The position numbers and the translations under genes are program-made. DNA of 11,284 nt from Rubrobacter sp. (GTDB taxonomy: Bacteria > Actinomycetota > Rubrobacteria > Rubrobacterales > Rubrobacteraceae): contig JACDAR010000018.1 in the NCBI GenBank assembly GCA_013695335.1, positions 1-11,284 on the forward strand, read 5' to 3'. The notes under the pieces were generated by a model. That model ran no database searches. It was not told the origin of the DNA and saw only the letters and a list, made by a program, of their open reading frames with translations. Of the stretch, positions 1 to 6,458 are shown one piece after another. Every line of letters starts with the position of its first letter. Position 1 is the first letter of the stretch.

Positions 1-284
1 TGGCCGAGATGCGGTACTCGATCTCCAACACAGCAGAGTACGGCGACTACACAGCCGGGCCGAAGATCGTGGACGACGCGGTACGCGAGCGTATGCGCGG
101 CATCCTCTCGGACATCCAGAGCGGCAAGTTCGCCAGGGAGTGGGTACTCGAAAACCAGGCTGGGGCCGCGAGCTTCCTCGCGATGCGCCGCCGGGGGGCC
201 GAGTCGATGGTTGAGAAAGTTGGGCAGGATCTGCGGGCGCTCGCCGCCGAAGGCGTCGAAGCCCCGAGTGGAGGTGAAAGATGA
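1..284 (+). CDS. ilvC: Ketol-acid reductoisomerase, C-terminal end (5' truncated by window)
   Basis: This is the last ~94 codons of a class I ketol-acid reductoisomerase, cut by the window edge; the frame is open from base 3. The enzyme isomerises and reduces acetolactate or acetohydroxybutyrate with NADPH in valine, leucine and isoleucine synthesis, in the cytosol. What is visible is the C-terminal helical knotted domain: the family-typical YSISNTAEYGDY stretch (the serine region contacts substrate in known class I enzymes), then GKFAREWVLENQAG and an AMRRRGAE segment close to the end, as in short (about 330-340 residue) enzymes. The ATG at 9 is internal, not a start. The TGA at 282-284 overlaps the ilvE start as ATGA, so the two are translationally coupled in one operon. 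Upstream genes, probably the acetolactate synthase subunits, are not visible. Confidence 0.95.
   Translation, partial: AEMRYSISNTAEYGDYTAGPKIVDDAVRERMRGILSDIQSGKFAREWVLENQAGAASFLAMRRRGAESMVEKVGQDLRALAAEGVEAPSGGER
270..276 (+). promoter_or_regulatory. Shine-Dalgarno site of ilvE
   Basis: GGAGGTG lies inside the end of ilvC, 4 bases before the ilvE ATG at 281. It is a near-perfect match to the anti-SD sequence and fixes the ilvE start, despite overlapping the preceding coding sequence. Confidence 0.75.
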
Positions 285-1237
285 GCCGAACGGCGTTCAG
301 CGTCTCCGACGCGGAGTGGTGCTATCACGACGGTGAGCTAATGAAGGTCGGGGACGTTCGACTATCCCCGGCCACCCACGCGCTCAACTACGGAACCGGG
401 GTCTTCGAGGGCATCCGCGCGTACTGGAACGAGGGCAAGGGAACCCTTCAGGTGCTCAAGTTGCGCGAGCACTACGAGCGCTTCGAGAAATCCGCCCGCC
501 TGCTCCACATAGACCTCGGCGCCTCGATAGATGAGCTCTGTGAAGCGACGCTGGAGATCCTGCGCCGCAACGCCCCACGCGAGGATACATATATCCGGCC
601 GCTCGCCTATCAGAGCGCCACATCCATCGGGGTGAGGCTGGACATGACGCCTTCGCTCTCGATCTTCACGGCCCCGATGGGAGATTACGTGTCGCTCACC
701 GGGCTGCGGTGTTGCGTCTCGTCGTGGCGCAGGGTCGCCGACAACGCCATCCCAACGCGGGCCAAGATCACAGCTTCATATGCCAACACCGCGCTCGCGG
801 TGGACGACGCCCACAGGTCGGGTTACGACGATGCGATCTTCCTTACCCACGACGGCTTCGTCTCCGAGGCGAGCGCGGCCAACCTGTTCCTGCTCCGCAA
901 AGGACAGCTCATCACACCACCGCCGACGGCTGACATCCTCGAAGGCATAACCCGCGACGCCGTGATGGAGCTGGCGAGGGAAGAGTTCGGCCTCGAAACC
1001 GAACAGCGCCAGGTCGGGCGCACCGAACTGTACGTCGCCGACGAGGTTTTCCTCACGGGAACCGGGTTCCAGATAGCGCCTGTCGTGGAGATAGACGACA
1101 GGCCCGTCGGGGACGGCAGGATCGGGGATCTCGCCTCCAACCTCCAGCGGATGTACTTTCAGGCCGCGCGCGGGGAATGGGACAAGTACAGGGACTGGAC
1201 AGTCCCGCTCGAGGTTGCAGAGCAAGCGGTTCGATGA
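281..1237 (+). CDS. ilvE: Branched-chain amino acid aminotransferase
   Basis: A 318-residue class IV (fold-type IV) PLP aminotransferase. It transfers the amino group between glutamate and the 2-oxo acids of valine, leucine and isoleucine, the last step of each pathway. Visible family features are NYGTGVFEGIRAY at 36-48, the PLP-binding lysine at about K162 in RAKITASYAN, the GFVSEASAANLF block at 192-203 with the conserved Glu near 196, EGITRD at 221-226, and the TGTGFQIAPV phosphate-binding stretch at 259-268. D-amino acid aminotransferase and aminodeoxychorismate lyase share the fold, but the motif set and the ilvC/leuA context favour IlvE. The length is normal. The ATG is supported by the strong SD and the ATGA overlap with ilvC. 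A 183-base gap follows before leuA. Confidence 0.95.
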   Translation: MSRTAFSVSDAEWCYHDGELMKVGDVRLSPATHALNYGTGVFEGIRAYWNEGKGTLQVLKLREHYERFEKSARLLHIDLGASIDELCEATLEILRRNAPREDTYIRPLAYQSATSIGVRLDMTPSLSIFTAPMGDYVSLTGLRCCVSSWRRVADNAIPTRAKITASYANTALAVDDAHRSGYDDAIFLTHDGFVSEASAANLFLLRKGQLITPPPTADILEGITRDAVMELAREEFGLETEQRQVGRTELYVADEVFLTGTGFQIAPVVEIDDRPVGDGRIGDLASNLQRMYFQAARGEWDKYRDWTVPLEVAEQAVR

Positions 1238-1243
1238 GATACT
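1215..1243 (+). promoter_or_regulatory. Weak candidate promoter for the leuA unit
   Basis: TTGCAG (1215-1220) and GATACT (1238-1243) are separated by 17 bases. The -10 matches 4 of 6 consensus positions and the -35 three. Initiation would fall near 1250, on the palindrome at 1248-1261, and would include the whole leader before leuA. This is weak pattern evidence; the leader may instead be transcribed only by read-through from ilvE. Confidence 0.2.
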
Positions 1244-1247
1244 TGCG

Positions 1248-1261
1248 TCCCTCATGAGGGA
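1248..1261. repeat. Perfect 14-bp palindrome after ilvE
   Basis: TCCCTCATGAGGGA is its own reverse complement and begins 11 bases after the ilvE stop. As DNA it could be a dimeric regulator's operator; as RNA it could only form a short hairpin with a tight loop. No run of T follows, so it does not look like an intrinsic terminator. Confidence 0.45.
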
Positions 1262-1276
1262 GAACTTCTAGACATC

Positions 1277-1411
1277 TTGCGCGTTTCTCGCCACATCCTA
1301 CGACTAACCAGGGTGACCGCCGGGCGAATTATCAGCCCCGGTATCTAACCGGCTGTCCGCGGTCACCAGCAACCAGCATCGCAATTCTGAACTAGTTTCA
1401 AACGTAGGAGG
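1277..1411 (+). promoter_or_regulatory. Candidate leuA attenuation leader (inverted repeats plus possible leader ORF)
   Basis: This is the non-coding gap before leuA. Seen directly: a 9-bp inverted repeat, GGTGACCGC at 1312-1320 and GCGGTCACC at 1359-1367; inside it two overlapping, mutually exclusive short stems (1320-1325 with 1335-1341, and CCGGT 1338-1342 with ACCGG 1348-1352); and TCCTACG at 1296-1302, complementary to CGTAGGA at 1403-1409, which includes the start of the leuA SD. A 23-codon frame from TTG 1277 to TAA 1348 encodes four Ile, two Leu (both CTA) and two Val, and its ATC-CTA-CGA-CTA codons at 1295-1306 cover the anti-SD segment. Branched-chain-rich leader peptides are known upstream of ilv and leu genes in actinobacteria. 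Weak points: the TTG has no well-spaced SD, and there is no terminator T-run, so any control would act on translation. Confidence 0.3.
1406..1411 (+). promoter_or_regulatory. Shine-Dalgarno site of leuA
   Basis: AGGAGG lies 9 bases before the leuA ATG at 1421. It fixes the start and overlaps the segment that can pair with 1296-1302. Confidence 0.8.
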
Positions 1412-1420
1412 ACGAGTCAC

Positions 1421-2962
1421 ATGCGTCGAGTAGAGATCTTCGACACCACCTTGCGCGACGGAGAGCAGTCGCCCGGCATATCCCTTTCGGTTGAGGAGAA
1501 AGTAGAGATCGCGCACCAGCTCGGCCGGTTGAAGGTTGACGTGATCGAAGCTGGCTTCCCGATCACGTCCGAGGGGGACTTCGAGGCGGTCTCCCGCATC
1601 GCGGCTGAGGTGAAGGGGCCGAGGATCACCGGTCTTTCCCGCATTCACGAGCAGGACATCGAGCGGGCGTGGGAGGCGGTTCAATGGTCGGAGAGGCCGC
1701 GCATCCACACCTTCGTCGGGACTTCGGACCTGCACATCGAACACCAGATGCGCTCGAACCGGGAGGACATCCTGAAGCGAGCCGGTGAGGCCGTCCGTTT
1801 CGCCAAGAGCCTCTGCGAGAACGTGGAGTTCTCGCCGATGGACGCGACGCGCACGGACATCGGGTACCTGGCCGAGATCGTGGCCGCCGCCGTGGAGGCT
1901 GGCGCAGACGTGGTGAACATCGCGGATACCGTCGGCTACACGACGCCCGTCGAGTTCACGGCGTTCCTGAAAGAGTTGCAGGAGAGGGTTCCGACGCTCA
2001 AGGAGCGCGTGCTCTCGGTTCACTGCCACGACGACCTGGGGATGGCTGTCGCCAACTCGCTCGCAGGCGTCGAGGTCGGGGCTGGGCAGATCGAGGTCGC
2101 CGTCAACGGCATCGGGGAGCGGGCTGGCAACGCCTCGCTGGAAGAGGTAGTTATGGCGCTCGCCACGCGTGGCGACTTCTACGACGCTGAGGTCGGCGTC
2201 GAGACCAGGCAACTCGCGAATACTTCCCGCATGATCTCCAACATCACCGGCTACGAGGTTCCACCGAACAAGGCAATCGTGGGCCGCAACGCCTTCCTAC
2301 ACGAGTCCGGCATCCACCAGGACGGCGTGCTCAAGGACCGTCGCACGTTCGAGATCATGACCAAAGAAGACATCGGCCTCGAAGGCACCAACATCTTCCT
2401 CGGCAAACACTCGGGCCGCCACGCCCTCAAGGAGGCCCTGGAAGAGCTCGGCTACACGCTGGAAGGCGACATGCTCAAGCGGGCTTTCGTGCGATTCAAG
2501 GAGGTGGCGGACCACAAGAAGACCGTGACCGCCGCAGACCTCGAAGCCATCGCCGCTGACGAGGTTGGCTCCTTCGAGGGCAAGTTCGTGCTCGATTCTT
2601 TCCGGGTGGTTGCGGCTACAGGCCGCCAGAGCAGGGCGGCTGTGACGATCTCGCACGCCGAACACGGCACATTCGAGGCCGAAGCGGAAGGCGAGGGGCC
2701 GGTGGACGCCGTGTTCCGCGCCATAGACGCGGCGACCAACATACAGGGCCGCCTGACGGACTTCCGCATAGACGCCGTTACGGGTGGCAAGGACGCCCTC
2801 GGCGAGGTGCGCGTCACGGTGGAATTCGAGGGCAACGAGTACGCCGGGCGCGGGCTATCGCAGGACGTGGTCGAGGCGGCTGCCCGCGCCTACGTGCGGG
2901 CGGCGAACGTGTACTCCTCGGGCCGGGTGAAAGCCCCGTGGGAAGCCTCGGTAACGCCGTAA
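1421..2962 (+). CDS. leuA: 2-Isopropylmalate synthase
   Basis: A 513-residue LeuA of the shorter bacterial type. It condenses acetyl-CoA with 2-oxoisovalerate, the committed step of leucine synthesis. The N-terminal TIM barrel carries DTTLRDGEQSPG at 8-19 (catalytic Arg12 and metal-binding Asp13), EAGFP at 43-47, the metal-binding HCHDD at 201-205 (His201, His203) and NGIGERAGN at 229-237. HESGIHQDG (294-302) and FLGKHSGRHAL (326-336) follow in the linker subdomains. Residues ~385-505 form the LeuA dimer domain (EGKFVLDSFRV onward), where leucine binds for feedback inhibition in characterised enzymes. Homocitrate and citramalate synthases are relatives; the separate cimA downstream and the isopropylmalate-synthase-type motifs make LeuA the best call. 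The ATG has an excellent SD. The TAA lies inside the next gene's 5' end (25-base overlap). Confidence 0.95.
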   Translation: MRRVEIFDTTLRDGEQSPGISLSVEEKVEIAHQLGRLKVDVIEAGFPITSEGDFEAVSRIAAEVKGPRITGLSRIHEQDIERAWEAVQWSERPRIHTFVGTSDLHIEHQMRSNREDILKRAGEAVRFAKSLCENVEFSPMDATRTDIGYLAEIVAAAVEAGADVVNIADTVGYTTPVEFTAFLKELQERVPTLKERVLSVHCHDDLGMAVANSLAGVEVGAGQIEVAVNGIGERAGNASLEEVVMALATRGDFYDAEVGVETRQLANTSRMISNITGYEVPPNKAIVGRNAFLHESGIHQDGVLKDRRTFEIMTKEDIGLEGTNIFLGKHSGRHALKEALEELGYTLEGDMLKRAFVRFKEVADHKKTVTAADLEAIAADEVGSFEGKFVLDSFRVVAATGRQSRAAVTISHAEHGTFEAEAEGEGPVDAVFRAIDAATNIQGRLTDFRIDAVTGGKDALGEVRVTVEFEGNEYAGRGLSQDVVEAAARAYVRAANVYSSGRVKAPWEASVTP

Positions 2963-3708
2963 CGGAGGGGCGGGATCAGGGTTCCGCGTTACTCCCCGGC
3001 TACACGCGCCTGCATGGCATCGTGCCGGTCTTCCATCCGATGGAGTTGGAAGACCTGGCCGGGGAGACGCGGGATCTTCTTGACACAGGGACGCGAACGT
3101 TCTCGGAGATACTTGATGCAGGGACGCCGGATCTTTCGTCCCTGCTGGTAGCCAGCGAAGACTGGAAAGACGCGCCGCGCGAGGGCGAGCGCCCTTACCC
3201 ACCCGGCTTGCCGTATCTCACACAGTCCACCAATCCGCCAGCCCTCGTGCTGCCAGAGACCCTATCCTCCGCCTTCGAGCCCCGCACGCAGGCAACGTGG
3301 CCGCTCGTGGTCTGGCACGAGCTGGCGCACGCCTTTCTGCTTCAGAAGCCCGTCCCCCGCACCCCGGCCTGGCTTCGTGAGTTCGTGCCACAGGCCCTCG
3401 CTGCGGCGGTTGCGTGGCGAACCGGCGTACTCTCAGCACACCTCGAACAGATAGGTCCATCCCCCGACCTCACCGTCAGAGAGTTCGGAGGACCGGCGGA
3501 CGCGGGGCGGCAGATGGTATTCCAGAACTTGCTGCTCGGGTTCGGCGCAGCGGCGTTGGAGGAGTTCGGTGAGGAGTTTCTACGACGACTGGTTCACGAG
3601 CTGTGGCAGGAGATGGAGATCGTGGGCGAGGCACGGGCGGAGGAGTTGCTCGCTGGTTCCCTGGGTTCCAGGGGACGGATTTGGCTCGAAGGACGTCCAG
3701 AGTTTTAG
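2938..3708 (+). CDS. Uncharacterised HELAH (zincin-like) protein within the leucine operon
   Basis: I do not recognise a named family member. The 256-residue product has no signal peptide or clear membrane segment, so it is probably cytosolic. HELAH at 127-131, preceded by a hydrophobic PLVVW strand and helix, is an HExxH zinc-site signature. PAWLREF at 143-149 follows 12 residues later and resembles the P-x-W-L-x-E-G segment of gluzincins; Glu148 could be the third zinc ligand, though the usual Gly after it is Phe. An LLVASEDW-like strand at ~69-76 and an acidic C-terminal helical region fit a small peptidase-MA-like fold. The GTG start is supported by GGTGA at 2926-2930; no good later start exists (GTG 3022 and ATG 3040 lack SDs). 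It overlaps leuA by 25 bases and ends 11 bases before leuB, so it is co-transcribed. Substrate and role are unknown; a non-peptidase zincin fold is possible. Confidence 0.75.
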   Translation: MGSLGNAVTEGRDQGSALLPGYTRLHGIVPVFHPMELEDLAGETRDLLDTGTRTFSEILDAGTPDLSSLLVASEDWKDAPREGERPYPPGLPYLTQSTNPPALVLPETLSSAFEPRTQATWPLVVWHELAHAFLLQKPVPRTPAWLREFVPQALAAAVAWRTGVLSAHLEQIGPSPDLTVREFGGPADAGRQMVFQNLLLGFGAAALEEFGEEFLRRLVHELWQEMEIVGEARAEELLAGSLGSRGRIWLEGRPEF

Positions 3709-3713
3709 GGAGG
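3707..3713 (+). promoter_or_regulatory. Shine-Dalgarno site of leuB
   Basis: AGGGAGG overlaps the TAG of the preceding gene and sits 6 bases before ATG 3720. It decides the leuB start against a longer in-frame opening from 3603 whose extra 39 residues match nothing in the family. Confidence 0.8.
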
Positions 3714-3719
3714 ATAGAT

Positions 3720-4787
3720 ATGAGAGACTCGTTCGACGTACTTTTGCTACCAGGAGATGGCATCGGGCCTGAGGTGATCGGGGCCGCAAGGAGCGTCGTT
3801 GACGCAGCTGCGAAGCACTTCGGGGTGGAGATCCGCTACGAGGAACGCAGGATCGGGGGTATCGCCATCCGCGAGGAAGGCGAGCCCATCTCTGACGAGA
3901 CGCTCGAAGCCGCCGCCGCATCAGACGCCATACTGCTCGGGGCGGTCGGCCACCCGGACTTCGACAGGGGACCGAAACGCCCGGAGGCAGGACTCCTCAA
4001 GCTCAGGAAACACCTCGGCGTGTTCGCCAATTTGCGGCCCGTCGCGGCCATCCCGGCCCTTCTCTCGGCTTCGCCGTTGAAGAAGGAGATCGTCGAGGGC
4101 GTGGACATCCTGATCGTGCGCGAGCTCACAGGCGGCGCGTACTTCGGGGAGAAGGAGGAAGGCGACGAGCGGGCGAGCGACCTCAGCGTGTACACCCGCG
4201 AAGAGGTCGAGCGGGTGACGCGGGTGGCGTTCGAGGCGGCCGAGGGACGCGGCGGCCGGGTCACGTCCGTGGACAAGGCGAACGTGATGGCGACGAGCCG
4301 CCTGTGGCGGAGCGTGGTGACGGACGTGGCTGGAGATTATCCGAACGTGGCCCTGGATCACGTCCTGGTAGACGCGGCAGCCATGATGCTCGTCCAGAAT
4401 CCGAAGCGGTTCGACGTGATCGTCACAGAAAACCTCTTCGGCGATATTTTGTCCGATGAAGCGGCAATGCTCCCAGGTTCGATGGGGATGCTATCTTCGG
4501 CGAGCCTGGGTGAGCCGGGGACGCCCGGCATCTTCGAGCCCGTACACGGTTCCGCCCCGGACATCGCCGGACAGAACAAGGCGAACCCGTACGCGACCAT
4601 CCTCTCGGCGGCCTCGATGTTCCGGCACTCGCTCGGTCGCCCAGACGTGGCCGCCGGCATCGAACGCGGTGTCTCGGTCGCGCTGGAGGCGCATTACCTC
4701 ACCCCTGACCTGGGCGGGAAGAAGACCACCGAAGAAGTAACAGAGGCCGTCACCCGCTGGGTCGCGGCGGGAGAGGGTGTTATATGA
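3720..4787 (+). CDS. leuB: 3-Isopropylmalate dehydrogenase
   Basis: A 355-residue LeuB, the family's usual length. It oxidises and decarboxylates 3-isopropylmalate with NAD+ to 2-oxoisocaproate; the same chemistry is needed for 3-methylmalate in the citramalate route. Features: LPGDGIGPEV at 10-19; LRKHLGVFANLRP at 95-107 giving substrate arginines R96 and R106; VRELTGGAYFGE at 133-144 (R134, Y141); VDKANVM at 184-190 (catalytic Lys186); metal-binding Asp218, Asp242 and Asp246 in the VDAAAM and GDILSDEAAM segments; and the NAD-binding EPVHGSAPDIAGQNKANP at 273-290, typical of NAD- rather than NADP-dependent members. Isocitrate dehydrogenase is excluded by these substrate motifs. The ATG at 3720 has a clear SD. 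Its TGA overlaps the cimA ATG (ATGA at 4784-4787). Confidence 0.95.
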   Translation: MRDSFDVLLLPGDGIGPEVIGAARSVVDAAAKHFGVEIRYEERRIGGIAIREEGEPISDETLEAAAASDAILLGAVGHPDFDRGPKRPEAGLLKLRKHLGVFANLRPVAAIPALLSASPLKKEIVEGVDILIVRELTGGAYFGEKEEGDERASDLSVYTREEVERVTRVAFEAAEGRGGRVTSVDKANVMATSRLWRSVVTDVAGDYPNVALDHVLVDAAAMMLVQNPKRFDVIVTENLFGDILSDEAAMLPGSMGMLSSASLGEPGTPGIFEPVHGSAPDIAGQNKANPYATILSAASMFRHSLGRPDVAAGIERGVSVALEAHYLTPDLGGKKTTEEVTEAVTRWVAAGEGVI

Positions 4788-6406
4788 GCATGAAGCTGTT
4801 CGACACTACACTACGCGACGGAACCCAGCGCGAGGGCGTCAGCCTCACCGCCGAGGACAAGGCCCGCATAGCCCGCGAACTCGATGCCCTCGGCATCCAC
4901 TACATAGAGGCTGGCTTCCCCGCCTCAAACCCCAAGGACCTGGAGTTCTTCGAGGGCTTCGACGCCACGGAACTCCGGCAGGCGAAGATCGTCGCCTTCA
5001 CCCGCGCCCGCCGCCCGAACGGCAGGGCCGAGGACGACCCTGCCGTGACGCTTCTGCCCTCCCTCTCCGCGCCCGTGGCCTGTATCGTGGCGAAGAGCTG
5101 GCGGCTGCACATCGAGAAGGTGCTTCGCACGACACCCGAAGAGAACCTTGAGTCCATCAGGGACACGGTGAAGTATCTGGCGGATGCTGGCAAAGAGGTG
5201 ATCTTCGACGCCGAGCACTACTTCGACGGCTTCAAGGACGACCCGGATCACGCGCTCTCCGTGCTGCGCGCGGCGGCTGAGTCAGGGGCGACGACGCTGG
5301 TTATGTGCGACACCAACGGCGGCACGCTTCCGACGCAGTTGAAGGCGATAGTGGGCCGCACCGTGAGGGAGTTCTCGGGGTTCCCGAACGTGGAGATCGG
5401 CATCCACACCCACAACGACGCAGGGTGCGGGGTGGCAAACGCGCTGGCTGCGGTCGAGGCCGGGGCCACGCACGTACAGGGGACTATAAACGGCGTCGGC
5501 GAGCGGTGCGGCAACTGCGACCTCGTCACCACCATCGCCAACCTGCAACTCAAGATGGGCCTGAAGGTGGTCGAGGACGAATCTCTGGCGCGGCTGACCG
5601 AAGCATCCAACTACGTCGCAGAGCTTATGAACCTCACCCCCGATGGCCACAGACCCTACGTCGGAAGGAGCGCCTTCTCCCACAAGGGCGGGCTGCACGT
5701 CGACGGCATCTCCAAGGATACCCGGACCTACGAGCACGTCGCCCCCGAGTCCGTCGGCAACGCGAGGCGCATGCCGGTAGGGGAGCTATCTGGGAAGAAC
5801 TCCATCAGGGCGAAGGCTGAAGAACTCGGCCTCGATGCGGGCGACGTGAACGCCGTTCTGTCGGCAATGAAGCAGAAGGAGCACGACGGCTACCATTACG
5901 AGGCCGCCGATGCCTCCTTCGCCCTGCTCATCAGGCGCACGACCGGCGAAGACGAGCCGCTCTTCGAGCTGGAGAGCTTCCGCATCATCTCAGAGAAGCA
6001 GGCAGACACGGAGACAACCGTCGAGGCGACCATCAAGCTCTTCGTGAAGGGCGAACGTGTGATCTCGACCGCAGAAGGCAACGGCCCCGTAAACGCACTG
6101 GACAACGCGCTCAGGCAGGCTATCGGGGCGCATTATCCAGAGGTCGACGAGATTCATCTCGCCAACTACAAGGTCCGCATCCTGGACGAGCATCGGGCAA
6201 CAGCAGCCACAACCCGCGTCCTCATAGATTCGTCGGACGGGAAGAGGATGTGGGGCGCCGTCGGGGTCTCGGAGAACATCATCGAAGCATCGTGGCAGGC
6301 GCTGGTGGACGGCCTCGAATACGGGGTGAACGGCGCGAAAAGGGGTAGAGGGGGAACGTCGAGGATCCAACCTCCCTGTCCACCGCACGCCAGTGATTGC
6401 ATTTAG
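4784..6406 (+). CDS. cimA: (R)-Citramalate synthase
   Basis: A 540-residue member of the LeuA/homocitrate/citramalate synthase family, closest in style to the CimA group. The expected reaction is pyruvate plus acetyl-CoA to (R)-citramalate, which LeuCD and LeuB convert to 2-oxobutyrate for isoleucine without threonine deaminase. Visible: FDTTLRDGTQREGVSLT at 6-22 (Arg11, Asp12), YIEAGFPASNPKD at 40-52, HTHNDAGCGVANA at 208-220 (metal His208 and His210), NGVGERCGNCDL at 236-247 and FSHKGGLHVDGISKD at 298-312, all distinct from LeuA's HESGIHQDG. A C-terminal LeuA-dimer-type domain spans ~390-515 and could bind isoleucine. The last ~25 residues (basic, then Pro/Cys-rich) look non-conserved and may reflect loss of an earlier stop. 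The start overlaps the leuB stop; ATG 4790 is an in-frame alternative. Homocitrate synthase is the main rival, less likely here. Confidence 0.88.
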   Translation: MSMKLFDTTLRDGTQREGVSLTAEDKARIARELDALGIHYIEAGFPASNPKDLEFFEGFDATELRQAKIVAFTRARRPNGRAEDDPAVTLLPSLSAPVACIVAKSWRLHIEKVLRTTPEENLESIRDTVKYLADAGKEVIFDAEHYFDGFKDDPDHALSVLRAAAESGATTLVMCDTNGGTLPTQLKAIVGRTVREFSGFPNVEIGIHTHNDAGCGVANALAAVEAGATHVQGTINGVGERCGNCDLVTTIANLQLKMGLKVVEDESLARLTEASNYVAELMNLTPDGHRPYVGRSAFSHKGGLHVDGISKDTRTYEHVAPESVGNARRMPVGELSGKNSIRAKAEELGLDAGDVNAVLSAMKQKEHDGYHYEAADASFALLIRRTTGEDEPLFELESFRIISEKQADTETTVEATIKLFVKGERVISTAEGNGPVNALDNALRQAIGAHYPEVDEIHLANYKVRILDEHRATAATTRVLIDSSDGKRMWGAVGVSENIIEASWQALVDGLEYGVNGAKRGRGGTSRIQPPCPPHASDCI

Positions 6407-6458
6407 CTTTAGATAGACTGGGGGCGGGGCGTGCGTCGTGACGGGGTTAGGCGTCGCG
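6407..6458. terminator. Convergent junction with possible weak terminator
   Basis: The 40 bases between the cimA stop and the end of the channel gene on the other strand contain a G-rich run (6420-6430). A 7-bp stem with one G-U pair, CGTGACG (6437-6443) and CGTCGCG (6452-6458), has an 8-base loop that includes the channel gene's stop codon. No strong T-run follows on either strand, so intrinsic termination is doubtful. Confidence 0.2.

Noticed and set aside
1234..1271. Two chained mini-ORFs after ilvE (ATG 1234 and ATG 1254)
   Set aside because: They encode 7 and 5 residues, with only one leucine codon, and arise from the palindrome; no support as regulatory peptides.
1277..1304. Promoter-like TTGCGC plus TACGAC with 16-base spacer
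   Set aside because: The -10 match is poor and the arrangement is as expected by chance in this composition.
1310..1320. AGGGTGACCGC resembles the T-box signature (AGGGTGGNACCGCG)
   Set aside because: The UGGN that pairs with the tRNA acceptor end is missing, and only about 70 bases precede it after ilvE, too few for a standard Stem I. The match is probably the inverted-repeat arm.
1304..2212. 302-codon open frame antisense to leuA
   Set aside because: It mirrors the leuA codon pattern in high-GC DNA, has no recognisable domain, and overlaps a certain gene completely.
2964..2970. SD-like GGAGGGG just after the leuA stop
   Set aside because: No ATG, GTG or TTG follows at usable spacing in the frame of the HELAH gene; GTG 2938 with GGTGA is better.
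3603..3719. Longer leuB reading frame starting 39 codons upstream
   Set aside because: It lies inside the preceding gene, adds Gly/Arg-rich residues absent from the family, and ATG 3720 has an ideal SD.
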